Source of the DNA: Sphaerolaimus hirsutus
Lineage: Eukaryota > Nematoda > Chromadorea > Monhysterida > Sphaerolaimidae
NCBI GenBank assembly: GCA_964036195.1
Contig: OZ038450.1
Coordinates: 10,542,701 to 10,606,700 of the forward strand
Length of the DNA stretch: 64,000 bases
Direction: 5' to 3'
Positions 56,285-64,000 of the stretch are shown piece by piece (the stretch's first letter is position 1; the number at the start of each line of letters is the position of its first letter). A model generated the notes under the pieces. The model was not told the DNA's origin, did not search any database, and saw only the letters and a program-made list of their open reading frames with translations. The translations under genes and the position numbers were made by a program.

Positions 56285-59200
56285 ATGGCGGGTCGTTCGA
56301 CGCGGCTCACCAGCCCGCCGCTGTCGCCCATGAGCACCCGCAGCGGCCACGCCCTGTCCCTGTCGCCCAGATGTGCGTCTCTTATTTAGATGTCTAGCCG
56401 AGGGTGGCTCTATTGCATGCACGCATGTGCGTTGGCACGTGGGGCTTTTCACGTGCTGTGTGATGTGTATTGCTGTGCGGTGTCACGGTTTGAATCAGAA
56501 ATTGTAACTGAATCGACCACGAATTCTCCCTGGATGAAATCACGTCGCCAAGGTCCACATTCGCAGTCGTCAAAAGAGCATTGCTAAGTTTCACGGAGCC
56601 CGGCTGACAATGACATCGCTCTAACATCGCATGCAAGAATGCATCCATATGTCGAACAAAATTCCATGCCTTTTCGACACTGGCAATCGGTATCGCTCTG
56701 AAATGCACCATTAGGAAGTTACTTTGGAGAACTTTGAATTTTAAATCTTGTGATTTTGGGTTGTTTTCAAAATCTGACAATCAAACATCTATTTTATCTA
56801 TTCTATCTATTTTAGTACAAAAATCTATTTTATGGGCGAGTGAATTTGTAGTTACAAAAAATGTAGACAACTGTCGAGGATAACCGAAACGTAAGGGGCA
56901 GCTTTGTCACTAAAACATGACGGTGTCGGGCCAGCGCCACACTTTCAAATTCTGATTTTGACACATCTAAATTTGTGGACATGCACTTTCGAATTGAAAC
57001 TCGTCAAATATCATAGGTATGTGAAGCTAGCACGTGAAAAGTCACTTGTGCAAGCAGATTCGTGTATGTAATATACAGCGCGCTTGCTGTCGAATTGCGC
57101 TGCAGGTGCTACTCCCAGACACTGTAAAATGTAGATTGTGACGCAAAGCGTCAAAATTCATGTAAAATGGCAAACGAATTTTGTAGCTTTTGACACTTTG
57201 AATTTCATTTACATCTTACAAGGTCTCCGAGTGCATCTGCTCACGGCACTGTCCTCATGCAGCTGCCCGAAGCGACGAGGGTCGCCGCACGCCGATAGCA
57301 TCCGGCGGCCGGACTGCATCACGCGCCAGCGGCGCCCAGTCGCCCGGCGTGGCCAGCAGCCCCACCAGGTTCCAATCCCAGACCCTGTAAAGTGTCCTGT
57401 CAAATGTCATGCAAAGTGTCAATAGTCATGTAAAATGGCCGGTAAAATGGCAAACGTACGTTTGCCATTTTACCGGGCATTTGACATGACTTTTGACACT
57501 TTGCATGACATTTGACATTTTACAAGACATTTTACAGGGTCCGGGACTGCCCCCAGGGGCGGTCCGGCGGCGCAAAAGAAGCACGAGCAGCTAGTTGCCG
57601 AAGTGAAGCAGGCCTACTTGGTGGCCAAGGCCGACTACGATGCGCAGTGCTACCGATACGCGCCCGTGCGTTCTGGCGTTCGCATTCGTCTGGGGCTGGT
57701 CTTGAACACTGTGTATTTGCTGTTGTGGAAAATGGGGAATTGAAGAAATCACCTCATAACAAACATCAACAAAACAAATCAAAACAGAAGTGTTTATTGT
57801 TCATTTGACGCTTTTTTCGCCTGTCACACGACAACTTCCCTAATTGCGATGATTTTCCCCCTACTCGTTTGTTGAGCTGTCTGTATACTGACTCAATTCT
57901 CCCAGGGGATATTGTCTGCTGCGCTGAGCGATGGCGCTGCGGCAAATGTCAAAGTGTTGCAAGGCTTGGACGAGAAACGCTTTGCGCACCCGTGCCCACG
58001 CTTCGAGTCGGTCGGCAATCTGGGCGGGAAAAATCCGCGCACGGTTAGTGTTCAATTTGATTGCACACCGTGTTCGGTCCACTCCTGGTGCCAGTCCCAG
58101 ACTCTGTAAAATGTCATGTGTCATGTAAAAAACCCTGTAAAATGTCATGTGTCATGTAAAAGACCGTGTAGGTAAGGTGGCAAATGTGTAGAAGAACATG
58201 TATGGTGTCATGTGTATCCAAAAAGTGTAGTATCGTATCCAAATAATACATGAGACATGACATTTTACAGCGCCTATTACATGACAATTTACAGGGTCAG
58301 GGACTGGCCCCTAGTCGCATTCGCTCAATTGTATCATATTTCAGGTGGTCGTGCGGCCATTGCTGAAAACCAATGGACAGCCAATGGCCGGCGACCATAG
58401 CGGATTTTGGGGTTAGCATTTTGGGGGGGGGGGGTCAGCCGGTCAGCACGCGTTAATAACTCGGGAACCGCTTGGCGAAAAATGTTGAAATTTGGATATG
58501 TTATGGTTTCAGGTCGGGGCTAATATCAAGTCCGACGATTTTTTTCTACGACCCCCCAGACCGGAGATAGGGGGGGTCTATAAAAACACTGTAATTTGCG
58601 TTTTTTTGGGTGTCGCCAAGAACATGCAAACTTTGAACATCAATAGCTCGGTCATTTGTGAACCGATTTTCGTCATTAAAATGTTAAAATGATCACAAAT
58701 GTTCGGAGAGTTCATTTCTGAGGTCAAATCGGAGATACATGTTGGTTTTTATATCGATTTAGCTCGATTTCGAAATGCAAAATTTCCGCAAAAGTTTGTT
58801 TTTTGAACATACTATCCTATTCTCCTGATCGAGAGAAACCCAATGAAACAAAAATGAGATCGATATCTCTCTCCGATCAAAAGTTATAGCACTTCAAACT
58901 TTCGCGTCCCATCCATGTAAATAACCGCATGAAGGTCAATGCGTTCAAATTCAAAACTCCATATCTCGACCATTTCTCAGCCGATTTTTACCAATGAATA
59001 TTTAAAATGATCAGAATAACCTGAAAGTTCCATTTGTATGCTCAGCTTATCTGTATCCTAACTTAAATTTCCCACACAAGAAAATAATGCAAACTCTTGT
59101 ATGAAATTATCATTATGAAAAAGCATATTGACAATTTGAACATACAACTGGACTCTTTAGGTTTTTCTGATCATTTTAAGTGTTCATTGGTAAAAATCGG

Positions 59201-62200
59201 CTGAGAAATGGTCGAGATATGGAGTTTTGAATTTCAATGCATTGACCTTCATGTGGTTATTTACATGGATGGGACGCGAAAGTTTGAAGTGCTATAACTT
59301 TTGATCGGAGAGAGATATCGATCTCATTTTTGTTTCATTGGGTTTCTCTCGATCAGGAGAATAGGATAGCATGTTCAAAAAGCAAACTTTTGCGGAAATT
59401 TTGCATTTCGAAATCGGGCTAAATCGATATATAAACAAATGTGTATCTCCGATTAGACCTCAGAAATGAACTCTCCGAACATTTGTGATCATTTTAACAT
59501 TTTAATAACTAAAATCGGTTCACAAATGACCGAGCTATTGATGTTCAAAGTTTGCATGTTCTTGGCGACACCCAAAAAAACGCAAATTACAGTGTTTTTA
59601 TAGACCCCCCCCCCTATCTCCGGTCTGGGGGGTCGTAGAAAAAAATCGTCGGACTTGATATTAGCCCCGACCTGAAACCATAACATATCCAAATTTCAAC
59701 ATTTTTTGCCAAGCGGTTCCCGAGTAATTAACGCGTGCTGACCGGCTGACCCCCCCCCCCAAAATGCTAACCCCAAAATCCGCTATGCCGGCGACTCGAA
59801 AAATGTTCAACATCCCAGGGTTGTCACCATGGCCGATGTTAAGAACATACCGCCCATGCGCTATTGGATGGTCACGCAGAGAAACGTTGCGGTTTGTTGA
59901 ACCCATGGCGTGAATTGATTTCCCGTTTTGATCATTTATTTTGTATAATTATCACGTTACATTGCGCTCACCATGTGTAAATTTGGTGCACAATGTCTCG
60001 CGTTGCTTTATTCATCAAAATACGGTAACAGTTGTCTTTTGACACAGTATGGTTACACACACGCGATATATCGTGTTTATTTCTGCTTTGCTAATGCTCC
60101 TCGCTAGGAGAAGATATTTTTTTTAGTGATTAATTAGTCAATCTGATAAACGACGATTTATTTACTTGATTCGAAGTAACACATTATAATCGACTGTGAG
60201 ATTACAATTGCACTTTTTGTGTCACTTGAATGTTGCACATTGTGCAGGCGCCCGACGAGACGTCGCTGTCGCACATTCCCTACTTCGACGACAACGCCAG
60301 CAACACCTCATTCGAGCAGGATCTCATCGACACCTTCGAGGGTGGCATCCACGGGACCAGAGAGAACTGGATGCCCTTCATCAACGATTCCATCCTTTAT
60401 CACACTATAAAGCATGTGATGGAAAAGCACGGTTGGTCGGCGGGGGGTAGGCCGCACTCGTGTGTGTAGTCAAATGTCTAATGTTGTGTAAGATGTCATA
60501 CCATTTTGTCAAATGCAATGCAATATATCAATAAAAAGAGAAATTAAAATATGTGCCGTATTTCCTCGAAATACCCCCCTCGAAATACCCCCTCAAAATG
60601 GACACAATGAATTTATAAACATCCCCTCGAAATACCCCCCCCCCAATATATAGTGTGTAGAGAACGTAAATGCCAAATGCTGCGGTTTGTGTTCCGGGAA
60701 ACGCAGAACACACGTTGAAAATAATGACTGTGTCATGTTAGAACAGGATTTATACCGTGTCTTACTTATATAAGTCTAAAGAGGTTTATACATGGCGGGT
60801 TTTGTTGCATTTTTGACATCTGTGTACGTTACAGACAACAATTTAGTACTGGGATTTCAAAAAACTTCTGGCGAAATAATAACCCCCCCTCGAAATCCCC
60901 CCTCGTTTAACCCTCCTCGAAATTTCCACTCTGAAAAAATAAACCCCCGGGGGGTAATTCGAGTCTAGATCATTCTAGTCTAGAACATTCTAGTTTCAAG
61001 TCACTTACCTTGCCAGTTGACATTGGTGCCGAACTCCCAGCTGGACCCTTGCCGCAGGCTGTGCACCATTCACCGCGCCCGATCGAGGGCTGTGCCGCGC
61101 CGTGGCCGCCGTCTTTCCGAACAAGTGCTCGCACGGGCGTCTGGCGGACGCGTGGCTCGACCTGGAACTCAAGTACAGCGGCGAGTCGGCCGAGCGTGTC
61201 CGGCAGCAGCGTATCGCCGCTCAGACAGTGCCGGACATTGCCGCACCAGACTTTGCAGCGGCCGATGTGCCCTATGAGGCCCTGTGCAGCTCTTATGCGA
61301 AGCTGTTGTGTCGACTTTGTTTCAGATATGACTGCGTGCTGCACGGTGCGCTGCTTCCACGCTGTACATTGACAGAAATCCATTGAAAAATTCATGTGAC
61401 GTTTTTCCACGCAGATAACAATGCAGTAGTAGGGCTCAGCAAGGAGAAGCGCTCTATGCATGAAACACCCGCCCCTGTGCCATGCGGAACGGACTGCTAC
61501 ATGAACATTGGCGCCCCTGCCACGCCGCAGGTCTGTCATAAAAGTTTCGCGACAGTGCAGTGCGATGCGTGCTGTAATATGCCCAATATCACCCGCAGCG
61601 CAACATGTCTTCGATGAGCGCGTCGTCGCCAAGCGCCAATGCGTCCACGCCGCCGGGCATGTCGCTGCAGGTGCAAGTGCCTCTGACGCCCGGCATCAGC
61701 GGGTCTCTGGACACGCCCGGCGGCAGTGGATCGGTCAAGCGCAAGCGCGGCCGGCCGCCCAAGCACAAGCCGTATCTGTCGAAGGCGGCCTTCAGCAAGG
61801 ACAGCCCGCTGCGGCACGGCGCCTGGACGCCCGCCGACCGCGCCATGCTGCGCGTGTACAGGCAGGCGTACTCGGACAATTGGTGCCAGATTGCGCGCGT
61901 TATCAACCCGGCCAAGCCGTTCACTTGCGCACAGGTTGCCTGTGTTCAATGCATTGTACTTTGCGAGCCTAACAAAAGTACTGCTACTGTCAGGTGTATC
62001 TGCACGCTACCGAGGTGGCCGACGTGCTGCAGCGCGAGCAGGACGAGAAAGCCGCAGCTTCGGGTGAGAAGTTCGATCCCGCCCAGATCAGTCCGACATC
62101 GCCCGATCATCGACACGCAAAGTTTGCCGTTTTTAACCACGACGTCAATTGAACTCTCCCGCAAAGTTCGTATACGTCCCGCCGCAGGAAGCAAGACCCG

Positions 62201-63988
62201 CACAAGCGGTTCCGCAACCGCAAGTGGGCCAACAAGCAGGGCGCCCGGGCCACGGTGGCCAACACGAATCCGTACACGCCGTGCGAGTGCGACAAGAACG
62301 AGTGCACCCAGGCGAACACCGCGTGTCTATGCGCCAAGGCGGGAAATTTGTGCACGAAGTATTGCAGGTGCACCAAGAAATGTCTGTTGTGTGTTTCAGT
62401 GTGTCGTTGCAATGATTTGGGAGGACATTTATGCGATATGAATATGATGACATAGTGTATCGGGCACTTTTTTCCTATCTGGGTAATTAGGTGTATCGAA
62501 CGTACGCATCAATAATTTATTAAGCATATTGGGAGCTGCTTCAAATCATCAGAGCATCAAATATCGACGTCAGGAGCTGGATATACCGTATAGAGCAATA
62601 TTTATTTCATCAAGTATTGGCATTAAATTTTTTCGAAGAATATCCAATACCTATCAAAATCTAAATGCCCTTACCCTAAAGAAAAAATCCGCAACTTTTC
62701 TTTACATAGGCGAGAACCGGTTCCCCGGCTGTCGCTGTCAAGTGGGCTGCCGCACCAAAGCCTGCCCGTGCTACCACGCAAAGTGGGAATGCGATCCGGA
62801 CGTGTGCACCAGTTGCGGTGCGGACAAGTTTGACGCGAACATCGGCTGCACCAACGTCGCCATCCAGAGAGGAATCAAAGTGGTCGGTTTTGTTTTGTGC
62901 TGCACTGTGTGTTAGCTGGTTTACGCGGCGAGCGAGTGGTGATGTTTGGAAAGTCAAATACGAATGATTGAATTGACGCGACTAAATTGATAGCACTTTG
63001 ATGTTATTTCTATAGTTGCTGGCAGATTGACATTGGCGCAATTGGGTACAAAACAGACTACTGTTCTCACATCACACTGCTTCACTATTGCACCCGTTTT
63101 CTATTAAATTATTTAGGTATGCACAATTTCAGCACTTGTTGCTGGCACCATCCGATGTGGCTGGCTGGGGTATCTTCGCCAAGCACGACGTAAAGAAAAA
63201 CGACTTCATATCAGAGTACTGCGGTGAAGTGATCACCATGAGCGAGGTGGACAGGCGGGCCAAAATATATGACAGGCAGAAAACCAGCTACATATTTGAT
63301 CTCAACTCAGGTTGACTTTCTGCCATGGGTTTGGTGAATTTTGAGCCCTGTGGGGGTTCATAAATATAGTAAATTGTTCCTCCGGAGGATACATAGCTGA
63401 AAAAGGGGGGGGGGTTCGCGGTGGTTCAATTTATAGACTTTTTCAAGGTGTAGAAGGGAAAAGGGATAAAAAATCCCCAAAAATAGGTGAAAAAACCGTT
63501 ATAAATAGGTATTTTCCTAAGCACATATATAGCCAAAAATTGTTGAAAATAGACAAAAATTCACATGAACGATAATGATTTTGAAGCTGAAAACTATAAA
63601 AACGTATGAAAATCGTCGATTTTTAGCAAATATTGTGTCGAAATATTTTGTCAAGGTCTGTCCTCAACATTGTTCGGCACATTGTCTATCTATCTGTCTA
63701 TTTATTTGAAAGCCGTGATGTCGACATTCTGTAAAGGACAATTAATACTCGTATGATCATGATTACTAGGTAGTATGAATACTACATCTACCGCTCGAAC
63801 CCACCCAAAAAAACTCGGACAGAACTAGCGGTGGACGCGACGCGCAAAGGCAACAAGATCCGCTTCGCCAACCACAGCGAGAACCCGAATTGTTACTCCA
63901 AGGTGATGATGGTCAACGGCGACCACCGGATCGGCATCTACGCCAGGCAGGACATCGCCGCCGGCGAGGAACTCTTCTTCGATTATCG
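56285..63988 (+). CDS. EZH2: Polycomb histone H3K27 methyltransferase E(z)/EZH, 3' end outside window
   Basis: Catalytic subunit of PRC2. Exons: 56285-56372, 57263-57368, 57557-57665, 57906-58043, 58345-58395 + 59796-59891 (one exon split by a foldback), 60248-60431, 61058-61345, 61415-61530, 61599-61934, 61994-62063, 62196-62381, 62710-62879, 63133-63310, 63823-63988 with a donor at the edge. In phase throughout; 760 codons before the edge. Seen: Pro/Ser-rich N-terminus ([17 protein letters not shown]), [36 protein letters not shown], a [13 protein letters not shown]-hook, SANT-like [18 protein letters not shown], the Cys-rich CXC region (CECDKNEC to [10 protein letters not shown]), then [38 protein letters not shown]. 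The N-terminal exons are divergent and rest on phase and composition. The acceptor at 62196 is uncertain: a better-looking CAG at 62187 would break phase. Confidence 0.94.
57110..57235. mobile_element. MITE family E, older copy
   Basis: Degraded ends actcccagacactgtaaaat and ttacaaggtctccgagtgc, in E(z) intron 1 just before exon 2. No clean duplication. Confidence 0.7.
57372..57548. mobile_element. MITE family E forming a complete E(z) intron
   Basis: Ends ccaatcccagaccctgta and tacagggtccgggactgcc, with long internal inverted segments ('acatttgacattttacaaga', 'ttgccattttac'). The intron is 57369-57556 (188 bp) and consists of little else. The donor CAG|GTTCC and acceptor CCCCAG|GGGC lie in or next to the presumed, slightly mutated target duplication (caccaggt / ccccaggg). 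Confidence 0.82.
58096..58308. mobile_element. MITE family E copy
   Basis: Ends ccagtcccagactctgtaaa and tacagggtcagggactggc, in E(z) intron 4, which has its own splice sites outside the element. Flanks tcctggtg and ccctagtc are only loosely similar. Confidence 0.8.
58396..59787. mobile_element. 1.39-kb foldback element inside an E(z) coding exon
   Basis: Begins catagcggattttggggtta and ends with its reverse complement. The two arms of about 690 bp mirror each other to a centre near 59090. An exact 8-bp duplication ccggcgac flanks it (58388-58395 and 59788-59795). Removing the element and one duplication copy joins ATG GCC GGC GAC to TCG AAA AAT in one open frame. No transposase was recognised; open frames inside are mirror copies. 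Arms differ by scattered substitutions. Confidence 0.93.
60540..60965. repeat. CCTCGAAATACCCCC repeat element
   Basis: The left part repeats 'cctcgaaataccccc'; the right part has 'cccccctcgaaatcccccct' and ends ggggggtaattcgag. Related wording occurs at 47935-48060, 53910-54005, 54735-54770 and 1060-1165. It lies in E(z) intron 6. Borders unresolved. Confidence 0.5.
63340..63660. repeat. GATAGATAGCTG-type dispersed repeat, partial copy
   Basis: Contains 'cggaggatacatagctgaaa', 'tttatagactttttcaaggt' and 'gattttgaagctgaaaacta', in the same order as in 33240-33450 and 26780-26900. E(z) intron 13. Confidence 0.6.
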
Positions 63989-64000
63989 GTGAGGGTGCGC

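Noticed and set aside
57209..57425. Frame ...[12 protein letters not shown] as E(z) exon 2
   Set aside because: It reads into the MITE and does not fit the phase of the flanking exons; the frame ending SSPTR joins correctly on both sides.

Overview
This window is nuclear DNA of an animal. Its genes are split by spliceosomal introns, most of them GT-AG, and they encode a typical metazoan set: an E(z)/EZH Polycomb methyltransferase, an AGAP/CenG ArfGAP, CNOT9, ZnT6, MIA40/CHCHD4 and a GPAT3/4-type acyltransferase. I cannot name the species. The AGAP N-terminus looks more protostome-like than vertebrate-like to me, which is weak evidence. Coding exons are GC-rich. Introns and spacers are AT-rich and packed with short DNA transposons. 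No rRNA, tRNA, CRISPR array or autonomous transposase was recognised.

Layout. 1-6.9 kb holds only repeats. 6.9-12.5 kb (+) is a nine-exon GPAT3/4 gene, convergent with a 25-kb AGAP gene (14.4-39.4 kb, -) of 13 exons. AGAP has three further candidate alternative first exons inside its long introns. AGAP is divergent from MIA40 (40.3-41.2 kb, +). ZnT6 follows (41.7-50.4 kb, +), and its 5-kb second intron carries an unrecognised antisense gene (43.8-47.7 kb, -). CNOT9 (51.2-53.8 kb, +) and E(z) (56.3 kb to beyond the right edge, +) complete the window. The gene models were built by eye and keep reading frame across every junction except where stated.

Repeats. Most of the mobile elements look like non-autonomous hAT-type MITEs: terminal inverted repeats starting CAG, TAGGG or CATAG, with 8-bp target-site duplications that can be read directly. 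Several families are filled with arrays of one short motif, and several are nested inside each other.

Main observation. In three genes (CNOT9, E(z) and the antisense gene), such an element, with its 8-bp duplication, sits exactly inside what is otherwise one continuous coding exon. Deleting the element plus one duplication copy restores a conserved or open frame. Two of these insertions have no GT-AG pair in any register of the duplication, and one would be GC-AG. A fourth element, of the same family as the CNOT9 one, forms a complete, canonical GT-AG intron in E(z). This suggests transposon-born introns (introners), some of them non-canonical, and it needs RNA evidence.
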